This document shows positions 35,376-44,470 of a stretch of DNA of 64,000 nt, in pieces. Where the stretch lies: the NCBI RefSeq assembly GCF_012932565.1, contig NZ_JABBYJ010000001.1:620001-684000 (forward strand). Reading direction: 5' to 3'. Position 1 is the first letter of the stretch; every line of letters begins with the position of its first letter. Made by a program: the position numbers and the translations under genes. The notes under the pieces are model-generated. The model did no database searches and was not told the DNA's origin. It saw nothing but the letters and a program-made list of their open reading frames with translations. The stretch is from Sneathiella limimaris (GTDB lineage: Bacteria > Pseudomonadota > Alphaproteobacteria > Sneathiellales > Sneathiellaceae).

Positions 35376-36206
35376 ATGGGGGATCTTCATCTTCATCTGG
35401 TATCAGATTCAACGGGTGAAACTTTGCAGTCAATTACCAAGGCAGCGCTGGTTCAGTTTGAGGCAAAAGATCCGGTTGAGCATGTCTGGTCAATGACACG
35501 AACAATCCGTCAAATTGATGATATCATTGATTCTATTCAGAAAAATCCTGGTCTTGTTTTATTTACTGTTGTGAATAAGGAACTTAGGGCAGCATTGGAA
35601 AAAGGTTGCCGTAAGGCCAATGTTCCTTGTGTATCAATTCTGGATCCGGTAATGGCCTCACTCTCTCAGTATCTGGGACAGGAAAGCCGGGGTTTACCAG
35701 GTCGTCAGCATATGCTTGATCAACAGTATTTTGCCCGGATTGAAGCCTTGAATTACACAATGGCGCATGATGATGGCCAAATGCCTGATGGTCTGGAAGA
35801 TGCAGATATTATTCTTGTTGGGGTTTCCAGAACCTCTAAAACACCGACTTCCTTCTATTTATCCCATCGCGGGATTAAGACTGCGAATATCCCCATTGTT
35901 GTTGGATGCCCCCTACCGCCGCAGCTTTTTGAAGTAAAAAAACCCTTTGTGGTTGGGCTAACCTCCAGTCCGGATCGGTTGTCGCAAATTCGTAAAAACA
36001 GACTTCTATCGCTCAAAGAGACCCATGATACAAACTATGTAGATATGGAAGGGATCAAGAATGAAGTTCTGGAAGCTCGGAAGCTGTGTACGAAACATAA
36101 ATGGCCGGTAATTGATGTTACCCGGCGGTCAGTTGAAGAGACAGCAGCACAGATCATTACGTTATTCCATAAGCGCCATCAAAAAGAAGAAAGTCGCATT
36201 ATATGA
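35376..36206 (+). CDS. ppsR: PPDK/PEP synthase regulatory protein (DUF299)
   Basis: A 276-aa bifunctional kinase/phosphorylase that inactivates and reactivates pyruvate phosphate dikinase or PEP synthase by ADP-dependent phosphorylation and Pi-dependent dephosphorylation. HLVSDSTGET and the P-loop GVSRTSKTPTSFYLSHRG are the family signatures. No ppdK or ppsA gene is in the window, so the target enzyme is undetermined. The stop overlaps the maf start by four bases (ATGA), the first of four tightly linked joins in this operon. Confidence 0.93.
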   Translation: MGDLHLHLVSDSTGETLQSITKAALVQFEAKDPVEHVWSMTRTIRQIDDIIDSIQKNPGLVLFTVVNKELRAALEKGCRKANVPCVSILDPVMASLSQYLGQESRGLPGRQHMLDQQYFARIEALNYTMAHDDGQMPDGLEDADIILVGVSRTSKTPTSFYLSHRGIKTANIPIVVGCPLPPQLFEVKKPFVVGLTSSPDRLSQIRKNRLLSLKETHDTNYVDMEGIKNEVLEARKLCTKHKWPVIDVTRRSVEETAAQIITLFHKRHQKEESRII

Positions 36207-36814
36207 GCGAACAGGATAAGCCACTGGTTATTCTGGCCTCAGCCAGCCAGTCACGGAAAATGCTGCTGGAAAATGCTGGTCTTCAGTTTGAAACAAAAGC
36301 TGCAAACGTGGATGAAAGTGAACTGAAACATTCTCTTCAGGCTTCGGGTGCGAACGCCAAAGACACAGCAGTTGCACTTGCTGAATTAAAGGCGCTGCGA
36401 ATTTCGAAGGAATTTCCCAATGCACTGATCATTGGGGCGGATCAAATGCTTGAATGTAATGGGGTCTGGTTCGACAAGCCTGCAGATATGAGTCATGCCA
36501 GAGCTCATCTTTTATCCCTGAAGGGGAAAAATCATCACTTACAAACAGCAGTTTGTGTCGCTAAAGCAAATACAATTATTTGGCACTATACACAAACAGC
36601 GACGCTGGAAATGCGGAGTTTTAGTGATGAATTTCTGGATCAGTATCTAGATCAAGCGGGGGAGGAAATCTTGCAATCTGTCGGCGCTTATCAACTGGAA
36701 GGACTTGGTGCCCAGCTTTTCAATAAGATTGAGGGTGATTTCTTTTCAATCCTCGGGTTGCCCTTGTTGCCGTTGGTTGATTTTTTGCGGGGTCATAAGG
36801 TTTTTAAGTCATGA
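36203..36814 (+). CDS. maf: Maf-family nucleotide pyrophosphatase
   Basis: A 203-aa Maf protein that hydrolyses non-canonical or modified NTPs to NMP and PPi. LASASQSRKMLLENAGL is the N-terminal phosphate-binding signature, followed by GADQML and the C-terminal VGAYQLEGLGAQLFNKIEGD. Which substrate class (dTTP/UTP or 7-methyl-GTP) is used cannot be fixed. Four-base overlaps on both sides indicate translational coupling with ppsR and aroE. Confidence 0.93.
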   Translation: MSEQDKPLVILASASQSRKMLLENAGLQFETKAANVDESELKHSLQASGANAKDTAVALAELKALRISKEFPNALIIGADQMLECNGVWFDKPADMSHARAHLLSLKGKNHHLQTAVCVAKANTIIWHYTQTATLEMRSFSDEFLDQYLDQAGEEILQSVGAYQLEGLGAQLFNKIEGDFFSILGLPLLPLVDFLRGHKVFKS

Positions 36815-37662
36815 CGAAATGTGCTGGTTTATTGGGGTATCCTGTTTCTCATTCGTCCTCTCCTCGCCTTCACGGGTTTTGGATTCAAAAATATGGTTTG
36901 GATGCCAGTTATGAAGCGCATGAAGTTCAGCCAGACGAACTAATGTCTCAAATTGCTGATCTCAAATCGCACATAGAGCAAACTGGAAATGAATTTCGGG
37001 GATGTAATCTGACACTCCCTTTGAAGGAAACCATTATTCCCTATATTGATCAGCTTGAGCAGGCTGCATCGGAAATCGGGGCGGTAAATACGCTGGTTAT
37101 CAGTGAAAATGGCGAGCTTCAGGGAAAAAATACAGATTGGATTGGATTTAGGGACAGTCTAGGAGACCATCTTAATTTAGATCGTTTCGTTAACGGAACA
37201 GCTTTGGTCCTAGGCGCTGGAGGTGCCGCCCGTGCTATTCTTTATGCGTTGAAATCAATGGGGTTTTCAAAAATATTTCTTACTAATCGTACCCAAGCTC
37301 GTGCCCAGCACTTAGCAAACGAAATGAAGAATATCCCTATTGAAGTCGTTCCTTGGGATGAAAAGGAACAAATGCTTTCAAAGACCGATTTACTTGTGAA
37401 CACGACCAGTCTTGGCATGAAAGGGCAACCACCCCTGATACTGGATCTTACAGATCTAAAGAAAACCGCTGTGGTAACTGATATTGTTTATGCCCCTCTT
37501 GAGACAGAACTCTTGAAACAGGCGCGTTTGAAAGGCCATAGTGTGGTGGATGGTCTTGGAATGCTGCTTCATCAGGCAAAAGCCGGATTTGAAGCCTGGT
37601 TTGGGGTCTATCCTGAAGTGGATAAAGACTTGCGTCATCATGTCTTGGAAGGACTGAAGTAA
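36811..37662 (+). CDS. aroE: Shikimate dehydrogenase
   Basis: AroE (283 aa) reduces 3-dehydroshikimate with NADPH in aromatic amino-acid synthesis. The substrate site begins GYPVSHSSSPRLHGFW, the catalytic lysine is in LTLPLKETI, the product-side motif is GAVNTL then NTDWIGF, and the nucleotide-binding loop is LGAGGAARAILYAL. Length is normal. It overlaps maf by four bases and is two bases from coaE. Confidence 0.95.
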   Translation: MTKCAGLLGYPVSHSSSPRLHGFWIQKYGLDASYEAHEVQPDELMSQIADLKSHIEQTGNEFRGCNLTLPLKETIIPYIDQLEQAASEIGAVNTLVISENGELQGKNTDWIGFRDSLGDHLNLDRFVNGTALVLGAGGAARAILYALKSMGFSKIFLTNRTQARAQHLANEMKNIPIEVVPWDEKEQMLSKTDLLVNTTSLGMKGQPPLILDLTDLKKTAVVTDIVYAPLETELLKQARLKGHSVVDGLGMLLHQAKAGFEAWFGVYPEVDKDLRHHVLEGLK

Positions 37663-37664
37663 AA

Positions 37665-38264
37665 ATGGGTCTAAAAATAATTGGACTGACGGGTTCCATC
37701 GGGATGGGAAAATCAACCGTTGGCAAAATGTTCGAGGCGGAAGGGATCCCCGTCTATAATGTGGATGCGGAAATTCATAAATTTTATCAACGGGGTGGCC
37801 GGGCTGTTGATGCCATCCGCGAAGCCTTTCCAGATGCAATCGTTGATGACCAGGTGGACCGGCCAAAGCTGAGCAAACTGGTTGTGGGTAACGAAGACGC
37901 TATTCGTCGGCTGGAAAAAATTGTTCATCCCATGGTTGGTGCCCACCGGGCAGAGTTTTTGGCTGAGGCTGAAAAAGATGGTCATGACATGGTTGTTTTG
38001 GATGTACCTCTGATTTTTGAAACCAATGGGGAAAGTAATTTCGACACGATTGTAGTTGTGAGTGCCCCAGCTCATTTACAGCGGGCAAGAGTTTTGGCCC
38101 GGGATGACATGACGGAAGAAAAGCTGGATACTATTTTATCCCGGCAGCTACCTGATGAACATAAACGGCAAAAAGCCCATCATGTGATTGAAACTGGCTG
38201 TCCCGAAGAAGAAACACGGATGCAGGTAAAGACCTTGATCAAAAGCTTGAAGGAAGAGATCTAG
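37665..38264 (+). CDS. coaE: Dephospho-CoA kinase
   Basis: CoaE (199 aa) phosphorylates dephospho-CoA, the last step of coenzyme A synthesis. The P-loop is GLTGSIGMGKST at residues about 5-16; the substrate-binding VDAEIHK and the lid motif RILVHPMV-like RRLEKIVHPMVG are present, as is VPLIFE. The stop is directly followed by the dnaQ ATG. Confidence 0.95.
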   Translation: MGLKIIGLTGSIGMGKSTVGKMFEAEGIPVYNVDAEIHKFYQRGGRAVDAIREAFPDAIVDDQVDRPKLSKLVVGNEDAIRRLEKIVHPMVGAHRAEFLAEAEKDGHDMVVLDVPLIFETNGESNFDTIVVVSAPAHLQRARVLARDDMTEEKLDTILSRQLPDEHKRQKAHHVIETGCPEEETRMQVKTLIKSLKEEI

Positions 38265-38933
38265 ATGCGGGAAATTGTCCTGGATACGGAAACAACAGGT
38301 TTTGATCCTTCGTCAGGTGATCGGATTGTTGAGATTGGCTGTGTTGAGGTTGAAAACTATGTCGCCACGGGTCGGGTCTATCATGTCTATATTAATCCAG
38401 AACGGGATATGCCTGAAGCGGCGTTTAAAGTTCATGGTCTGAGTGAGGAGTTTCTGAAAAACCACCCGGTCATGGCAGAAGAGATTGATAACTTTATGAA
38501 TTTTATTGGTGATGCCAATCTGGTGATCCATAACGCTGAATTCGACATGAAGTTTATCAATGCGGAACTTATCCGTTTAAAGCGTAAACCCCTGCCCATG
38601 AGCCGTTCAATTGATACGGTGGCAATGGCCCGCAAAATGTTTCCAGGTGCTCAGGCAAACTTGGATGCGCTCTGTCGCCGGTTTAAGATCGATAACTCAG
38701 CCCGAACCAAGCATGGTGCGCTTCTTGATGCGGAATTGCTTGCAGAGGTTTATCTGGAGCTTCGCGGTGGACGCCAAACCGGGTTCTCTCTTGCAGCTGA
38801 AATTGATGATGAAACCATCAGTCAGAAGCGGATAGAAGTTCGTCCCCCCCGGCCACATGCGCCAACAGACGAAGAACTAGCAGCGCATACTGCTTTTCTG
38901 AATAAAATCTCCGATCCTATTTGGAATAGCTAG
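38265..38933 (+). CDS. dnaQ: DNA polymerase III epsilon subunit (3'-5' proofreading exonuclease)
   Basis: DnaQ (222 aa) is the proofreading nuclease of the replicative polymerase. The DEDDh residues are visible: Asp7 and Glu9 in VLDTETTG (Exo I), HNAEFDMKFI (Exo II) and HGALLDAELLAEVYL (Exo III). The C-terminal tail (about 180-222) would bind the alpha subunit. It closes the ppsR-maf-aroE-coaE-dnaQ operon, all reading away from oriC, and is followed by a strong symmetrical terminator. Confidence 0.96.
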   Translation: MREIVLDTETTGFDPSSGDRIVEIGCVEVENYVATGRVYHVYINPERDMPEAAFKVHGLSEEFLKNHPVMAEEIDNFMNFIGDANLVIHNAEFDMKFINAELIRLKRKPLPMSRSIDTVAMARKMFPGAQANLDALCRRFKIDNSARTKHGALLDAELLAEVYLELRGGRQTGFSLAAEIDDETISQKRIEVRPPRPHAPTDEELAAHTAFLNKISDPIWNS

Positions 38934-38951
38934 ACATTATCGAGAGATAAA

Positions 38952-38979
38952 AAAAGCCTCCGAAATTTCGGAGGCTTTT
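38952..38979. terminator. Bidirectional terminator between dnaQ and secB
   Basis: A perfect 28-base palindrome with AAAAGCCTCCGAAA as one arm. A-runs and T-runs on both sides make it work for either strand. It lies between the convergent dnaQ and secB stops. Confidence 0.9.
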
Positions 38980-38998
38980 GCATAAGTTCATTTTGCTG

Positions 38999-39496
38999 TT
39001 AGGCGTTGCCAGCAGCTCCATTTTGGCTTTCCTGTGCTTTGTGCGCTTTGTAAAGACCAGCAAAGTCGATTGGATCAAGCTGCAGCGGGGAAAAACCGCC
39101 ATCGCGAGTTGCATCCGCGATTACCCGACGAGCAAATGGAAAAATCAACCGTGGGCATTCAATCATACAGATCTGTTCCAAAGCTTCCGCTGGGAAGTTT
39201 TTCAGAAGGAACAAACCGCCATAAACCAGCTCCAGAATAAAGGCAGTATTATCATCATGCTTGGCATTCGCCTGAACCCTTAGCTCAATCTCATAGTTTT
39301 CAGGGGTCAGAGCTTTGGCCTGAACATTGACAGCCAATTCGACAGATGGCTGGGATAATTCCGGGTTCAAACTGGCCGGAGCATTTGGATTTTCAAAGGA
39401 AATATCTTTCACATATTGCGTAATAATAGACAGAATAGGACCCTGTTCCGCATTGGCGGCCTCATGGGCATCAATATCCACTTCGTTTTCAGCCAT
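38999..39496 (-). CDS. secB: Protein-export chaperone SecB
   Basis: SecB (165 aa) keeps preproteins unfolded and brings them to SecA. Family features: ILSIITQYVKDISFENPNAP near the N-terminus, FILELVYGGLFLL and CPRLIFPFARRVIADATRDGGF. ATG 39496 (MAENEVDI) gives the family length; the frame runs 45 bases further upstream without conservation. It is the downstream partner of fxsA on the minus strand. Confidence 0.95.
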   Translation of the reverse strand: MAENEVDIDAHEAANAEQGPILSIITQYVKDISFENPNAPASLNPELSQPSVELAVNVQAKALTPENYEIELRVQANAKHDDNTAFILELVYGGLFLLKNFPAEALEQICMIECPRLIFPFARRVIADATRDGGFSPLQLDPIDFAGLYKAHKAQESQNGAAGNA

Positions 39497-39582
39497 AATA
39501 AAGCGTGTCTCCTGACGAGTTTGTTTGGCAAATTTATCCACTGGCTAGCACGGTTTATCGCGCTGAACAAGCCGCAAGGATA

Positions 39583-40098
39583 TTAGTCGTCCTTGTTTTT
39601 TGACCACGGACTGCTTGAATTGGGATCTTTTGGACCACTTTCCAAGTCATCGGCGTCCTCAACCACATGATATTCGCCTTCTATGATCGGCTCACTTCGG
39701 TATTGACCATCAGAGTGATGAGAAAAAACGGTCTCACTCCGGACGAAACGGCTACTGGAAGCCAGTTGATTGGCGATTAGACTGCGAAGGGGCGGAAGAA
39801 ACAGCAAAAATCCAATTGTATCTGTTACAAATCCTGGGATGAGAAGAAATAAACCCGCAAGTGCCAGCATGATCCCGCTAAAGATTTCGCGAACCGGGGA
39901 CTCCCCTGCATTGAGACGGGCTTGCGCCTGGGTTAGAACAGATATCCCTTGATAGCGCAGCAGTGCCATACCGATAATAGCGGTTAATATTGTCAGCCCG
40001 ATCGTATTGAACGCACCAATTTCGCCGCCAATTTCGATAAAAACAGCGATTTCAACAACAGGAATCCCTATTAAAAGGGCAAAAAACAACAATGGCAA
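39583..40098 (-). CDS. fxsA: FxsA-family membrane protein
   Basis: A 171-aa protein with three to four membrane segments in the first 115 residues (LLFFALLIGIPVVEIAVFIEI at the start) and a charged, Ser/Asp-rich cytoplasmic tail. FxsA overexpression in E. coli relieves F-exclusion of phage T7; its normal role is unknown. IPVVEIAVFIEIGG and GALLLIPGF-like GLFLLIPGFVTDTIGFLL are family signatures. Next to secB, as commonly in alphaproteobacteria. Confidence 0.9.
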   Translation of the reverse strand: MPLLFFALLIGIPVVEIAVFIEIGGEIGAFNTIGLTILTAIIGMALLRYQGISVLTQAQARLNAGESPVREIFSGIMLALAGLFLLIPGFVTDTIGFLLFLPPLRSLIANQLASSSRFVRSETVFSHHSDGQYRSEPIIEGEYHVVEDADDLESGPKDPNSSSPWSKNKDD

Positions 40099-40266
40099 AC
40101 TTGTTTATCCTTCTTTGAGTTTCTATCTACGTATATGCAGGCAAATAAACTTCAAGCTTTTAGAAAGCTTCTAGACCTGACCTCCTATTGAGGTTACGGT
40201 TGATTAATTGCCTGTTCAAGAGCGGGTTTTGGCATTTTTTAACAAGAGTGGTGCGATTTACTAATT

Positions 40267-40962
40267 ATGGGAAATGGGTTCGAGTTCCTGGATATTATTT
40301 TATTGGTAATGATTGCAGCCTTCATTTTCCTGAGGCTGAGAAGTGTTCTTGGTCGCCGTATGGGACATGAACAATCTCCCCGTGAAGATATATCCCGCAA
40401 AGAATTTAAAAAACCGGAAGCCAAGTCTATTGATGATAGTGGCGATAATATCGTTCCGATGAACAACGATATTGATTTCAATCGAGATGACATCCTGTTT
40501 CAGGCGGATACTCCTTTGGCAGCAACTTTGCGAAATATTCACGCTATTGATGCCAGTTTCGATCCGTCTGCTTTTCCGTCTCAAGCTGAAATGGCTTATG
40601 AAGCGATTGTTCAAGCCTATGCAAATGGGGATCGATCAACGCTGAAAGATCTGCTGTCAGAGGATGTATACAATAACTTTGTATCTGCCATTGAATCTCG
40701 GGAAAAGGCGAACGAGGTTATGCATACCGATATTCTGAGTGTAAAATCCTCTGAGATTGTGGGTGCAGTGCTCAATGGCAAGGATGCAGAAGTCACAGTT
40801 CGTTTTGAAACAGAAATGATTTCTATGACGAAAGATGAAGACGGTGTTGTGGTTCAGGGTGATCCTCATCCCCACACAGTCCGTGAGGAATGGACTTTCG
40901 CACGTCGCTTGAAATCCAGAAATCCAAACTGGCTGCTGATTACCACTAAAAGCGCAGAATAA
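40267..40962 (+). CDS. Tim44/TimA-family protein
   Basis: A 231-aa protein with one N-terminal membrane anchor (EFLDIILLVMIAAFIFLRLR) and a C-terminal Tim44-like domain (about 90-231) starting with YEAIVQAYANGDRSTLKDLL and ending in WTFARRLKSRNPNWLLI, the family's closing motif. Bacterial relatives of mitochondrial Tim44 (TimA) occur in alphaproteobacteria beside mltA. A membrane-linked chaperone or transport role is assumed from the family, not shown. It is divergent from fxsA; the 168-base gap holds no other feature that I can support. Confidence 0.9.
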   Translation: MGNGFEFLDIILLVMIAAFIFLRLRSVLGRRMGHEQSPREDISRKEFKKPEAKSIDDSGDNIVPMNNDIDFNRDDILFQADTPLAATLRNIHAIDASFDPSAFPSQAEMAYEAIVQAYANGDRSTLKDLLSEDVYNNFVSAIESREKANEVMHTDILSVKSSEIVGAVLNGKDAEVTVRFETEMISMTKDEDGVVVQGDPHPHTVREEWTFARRLKSRNPNWLLITTKSAE

Positions 40963-40983
40963 AAGTAAGCACCGGGGGCAAAA

Positions 40984-42213
40984 TTGCGAAGCTGGGAACG
41001 GATCTGGGTCACCTGTCTGGCAGGTCTTGTTTTGTTGTCAGGCGTTGGCGTCTGGTATTTCTTCTACTTTGAAAAGGAAGCGCTTGAGGATCAACGGATC
41101 CTGAAGATATCTACCTATTCGGATCTACCGGGTTGGCAGACAGAAAACTTTTCTGGCTTCATGGCGGCACTTTCGAAATCCTGTAATAAACTCAGTACTT
41201 TACCAGATAATAGATCATTAGGTGCAGGGGGTATAGCTGGGGCTGTAAGTGACTGGAAGCCTATCTGTGAAATCGCGCTGGATCTGTTCGATGATCCAGA
41301 CCAGATCCGTAGCTTTTTTGAAAGCCAAATGATACCTGTGCAGGTTTTGAATAACGAAGATGAAACGGGTCTTTTCACGGGTTATTATGAGGCCAGCCTA
41401 AAAGGGAGCCGGACAAAGTCCGACCGCTATCATACGCCGTTATATATGCGTCCCGACGAGTTGGTCATGGTGCATCTTGGTCGTTTTCGGGAAAGCCTGA
41501 AGGGCCAGCGAATTGCCGGACTTGTTAAAAATGGAGAGCTTTATCCTTTCGCAGATCGCAAAGAGATTGATGATGGCGCTCTTGCTGGCCGCGATCTGGA
41601 AATCGTCTGGGTTGATAGCGCCGTTGATGCCTTTTTCCTTCATATCCAGGGGTCTGGTTATGTGGAACTCGACGATGGATCATCCTTGAGAGTTGGATAT
41701 GCTGGGCAAAATGGGCATCCCTATTATGCGATTGGGAAGACACTGATTGAATCTGGGGCTGTTCTTCGGGAGGATATGTCCATGCAGGCGATCCGCAGCT
41801 GGCTGGAGACGAACCCTGATAAAGCGGAAGCCCTAATGCAGGAAAACGCGTCCTATATCTTTTTCCGGGAACTGGAAAAATCAGGTCCTGTTGGTGCTCA
41901 AGGGGTTGAGTTGACCCCGGGCCGCTCTCTTGCGGTGGATCGAAAATGGATGCCCCTTGGGGTGCCGATTTGGCTGGCAACAGAGGCTCAGGAAGAAACC
42001 ACAACTGCAGATATTGGTCCCATTCAGAGGCTTTTTATGGCACAGGATACAGGCGGGGCCATTCGAGGACCTGTTCGCGGTGATGTGTTTTGGGGTCATG
42101 GGGATGAAGCTTATGAAAAAGCGGGTGCCATGAAATCCAAGGGACAATATTGGATGCTGCTGCCTATTGGGGTTGCTGAGCGACTGAAATCTCAAAACAA
42201 TTCATCAAGCTGA
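40984..42213 (+). CDS. mltA: Membrane-bound lytic murein transglycosylase A
   Basis: MltA (409 aa) cleaves peptidoglycan glycan strands to 1,6-anhydro-muropeptides. An N-terminal hydrophobic segment (LAGLVLLSGVGVWYFFYF) anchors or exports it; there is no lipobox. The MltA domain has GYYEASLKGSR and the C-terminal 3D domain has MAQDTGGAIRGPVRGDVFWG with the catalytic Asp. The start is TTG with GGGGG upstream. The gene follows timA by 21 bases. Confidence 0.92.
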   Translation: MRSWERIWVTCLAGLVLLSGVGVWYFFYFEKEALEDQRILKISTYSDLPGWQTENFSGFMAALSKSCNKLSTLPDNRSLGAGGIAGAVSDWKPICEIALDLFDDPDQIRSFFESQMIPVQVLNNEDETGLFTGYYEASLKGSRTKSDRYHTPLYMRPDELVMVHLGRFRESLKGQRIAGLVKNGELYPFADRKEIDDGALAGRDLEIVWVDSAVDAFFLHIQGSGYVELDDGSSLRVGYAGQNGHPYYAIGKTLIESGAVLREDMSMQAIRSWLETNPDKAEALMQENASYIFFRELEKSGPVGAQGVELTPGRSLAVDRKWMPLGVPIWLATEAQEETTTADIGPIQRLFMAQDTGGAIRGPVRGDVFWGHGDEAYEKAGAMKSKGQYWMLLPIGVAERLKSQNNSSS

Positions 42214-42272
42214 CTGGCGAAGCGATAAAAGGTCCAGTATAGTCCTTCCACTGAGCTTGGGAGAACGTATAC

Positions 42273-43046
42273 ATGTCCAATGAGACAGACAAAATCGAAG
42301 TCGCTTTATTCGTCACCTGTCTGGTGGATATCAACCGACCTTCCGTCGGATTTGCCACCGTAAAATTATTGGAACAGACGGGTTGTAAGGTCGTTGTGCC
42401 GGATGCCCAGACCTGTTGTGGTCAGCCAGCCTATAATTCAGGGGATCGCCGGACAACCAAACAAATCGCTGCAGATGTCATCAAGGCATTTAAGGGGTTT
42501 CGGTATGTGGTTGCGCCGTCTGGCTCCTGCGCCGGTATGATTAAGAAGCATTATCCCGAATTATTTGCTGATGATCCTGACATGTTGCTGGAAGCTGAAG
42601 ATCTGGCTGCTCGTACCCATGAGTTGGTCTCCTTCCTGGCAGATGTACGGAAGTTCAAAGTGGATGACGTGGAATTTGAAAAGAAGGTGACCTATCACGA
42701 TAGTTGCTCAAGTCTCAGGGAAATGAAGGTTAAGGATCAGCCGCGGTCCCTTCTTGCAGGTGTTGAGGATCTGGAACTCATTGAAGCTGAGGATCGGGAG
42801 GCTTGTTGCGGGTTTGGCGGAACCTTCTGCATCAAATATTCAGAAGTTTCAGAAGAAATGGTCGATCGGAAAATTGATAATCTTCGGGCGACAGGCGCAG
42901 AAGTGGTCACAGCCGGGGATCTGGGTTGTTTGATGAATATCGCCGGGCGGCTCTATCGTCAGGGCCATAAAATGAAGGTTTTACATATCGCAGAGATCCT
43001 TGCTGATATGGGTGATAAACCAGGAATTGGGGAGGAGCGTCGCTAA
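42273..43046 (+). CDS. lutA: L-lactate utilisation protein LutA, CCG-domain Fe-S oxidoreductase
   Basis: A 257-aa protein with two cysteine-rich CCG domains: QTCCGQPAYNSGD near residue 48 and CCGFGGTFCIKYSEVSEEM near 180, plus a CSSLRE cysteine. With LutB and LutC it forms the iron-sulfur complex that oxidises L-lactate to pyruvate (Bacillus LutABC, Shewanella LldEFG). The last base of its TAA stop is the first base of the lutB ATG. No lactate permease or LutR-type regulator is adjacent. Confidence 0.92.
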   Translation: MSNETDKIEVALFVTCLVDINRPSVGFATVKLLEQTGCKVVVPDAQTCCGQPAYNSGDRRTTKQIAADVIKAFKGFRYVVAPSGSCAGMIKKHYPELFADDPDMLLEAEDLAARTHELVSFLADVRKFKVDDVEFEKKVTYHDSCSSLREMKVKDQPRSLLAGVEDLELIEAEDREACCGFGGTFCIKYSEVSEEMVDRKIDNLRATGAEVVTAGDLGCLMNIAGRLYRQGHKMKVLHIAEILADMGDKPGIGEERR

Positions 43047-44470
43047 TGGAAGTCACGAGCCGCCAGTTTAAGGAAAATGCCCATGAGGCCATGCAGGATG
43101 AAAACCTGCGGGCAGCCCTTGGTCGCGTAAAGACGGGTTTTACGACTGCCCGCCGGACGGCAGCGGACGCCTTGCCGGAATTTGAGGATTTGCGGGATCA
43201 GGCCCGGGACATCAAAAACCATGTCCTAGATAACCTGGATTATTACCTGGAATATTTTGAGGATCAGGTCACTCAACAGGGCGGACATGTGCACTGGTGC
43301 TCAACTCATAAAGAAGCCCGGGATGCGATCCTGAAAATTTGCCGGGATGTGGATGCCAAAACCGTGACCAAGGGTAAATCCATGATCACGGAGGAAATAG
43401 CGCTCAATAAATTTCTCGCTGCAGAAGGTATTGAACCCATCGAAACAGATCTGGGGGAATATATCATTCAGCTAGCAGATGAACCGCCAAGTCACATTAT
43501 TGGACCGGCTGTTCACAAAACCAAGGATCAGGTTACCGAGCTGTTCCACGAGCATCATCAGAAATACGGGTATACCGAGCGGGAAGAAGATGCGGAAAAA
43601 CTGGTCGGGGAAGCCCGGGCCGTTCTTCGGCATAAATATGTAACCGCGGATGTTGGGATTACGGGTGCCAATTTCCTTGTGGCTGAAACCGGATCTACAG
43701 TCATTGTGACTAACGAAGGGAACGGGGATTTGACTCAATCACTTCCCAAGACCCACATCGTTGTCGCAAGTCTGGAAAAGGTGATCCCGACCCTTGAAGA
43801 TGTCAGTACGGTGATGCGAGTGCTTGCCCGCTCCGCCACTGGTCAGGAAATGTCAGTCTACACAACCTTCTCAACAGGCCCAAAACGGTCAGACGATATT
43901 GATGGACCGGAAAATTTCCACGTTGTTTTACTCGACGGTGGCCGGTCTGAAATGATTGGAACTGAGCTGCAGGAGCTTTTGCGGTGTATTCGCTGCGGTG
44001 CCTGTATGAACCATTGCCCGGTTTATCACGCTGTTGGTGGTCACAGTTATGGCTGGGTGTATCCAGGGCCAATTGGTGCTGCGCTTAATCCCCAGATGGT
44101 CGGGCTGGAAGAGGCTTATCATCTACCGAATGCCTCCAGTTTCTGTGGCCGCTGTGAAGAAGTATGTCCGGTTCGTATTCCAATTCCCAAAATACTTCGC
44201 CACTGGCGGGAAAAGGCTTTTGAGCAACAAATCGGACCGAAACCGGACCGCTGGGGGATTGAAATATGGGGCTTTTTTGCCAAGCGCCCAGCTCTCTATC
44301 GGTTGATGACTAAGATCGGTGCTCGGGTTCTTTCAAGTCTGTCTGGTAAGAAAGGTCGGCTGAAAAAGCTACCGTTTAATAATGGATGGACCCGTTGTCG
44401 CGATTTACCGGCACCACAGGGCAAGACATTTATGGAACAATGGGCAGCTAAAGGCGGACGAGGAGATTGA
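43046..44470 (+). CDS. lutB: L-lactate utilisation protein LutB, 4Fe-4S ferredoxin-like
   Basis: A 474-aa LutB/YkgF. The N-terminal DUF162-like part ends near residue 300; then two 4Fe-4S motifs appear, CIRCGACMNHCPVY and CGRCEEVCPVRIPIPKIL (about 313-380), and a C-terminal LutB domain. It passes electrons from lactate oxidation. It overlaps lutA by one base and lutC by four bases, so the three subunits are translationally coupled. Confidence 0.93.
   Translation: MEVTSRQFKENAHEAMQDENLRAALGRVKTGFTTARRTAADALPEFEDLRDQARDIKNHVLDNLDYYLEYFEDQVTQQGGHVHWCSTHKEARDAILKICRDVDAKTVTKGKSMITEEIALNKFLAAEGIEPIETDLGEYIIQLADEPPSHIIGPAVHKTKDQVTELFHEHHQKYGYTEREEDAEKLVGEARAVLRHKYVTADVGITGANFLVAETGSTVIVTNEGNGDLTQSLPKTHIVVASLEKVIPTLEDVSTVMRVLARSATGQEMSVYTTFSTGPKRSDDIDGPENFHVVLLDGGRSEMIGTELQELLRCIRCGACMNHCPVYHAVGGHSYGWVYPGPIGAALNPQMVGLEEAYHLPNASSFCGRCEEVCPVRIPIPKILRHWREKAFEQQIGPKPDRWGIEIWGFFAKRPALYRLMTKIGARVLSSLSGKKGRLKKLPFNNGWTRCRDLPAPQGKTFMEQWAAKGGRGD

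Noticed and set aside
40270-40290. T-loop-like GGTTCGAGTTCC, possible tRNA
   Set aside because: No matching acceptor, D or anticodon arms around it, and it lies in the start of the Tim44-like gene.
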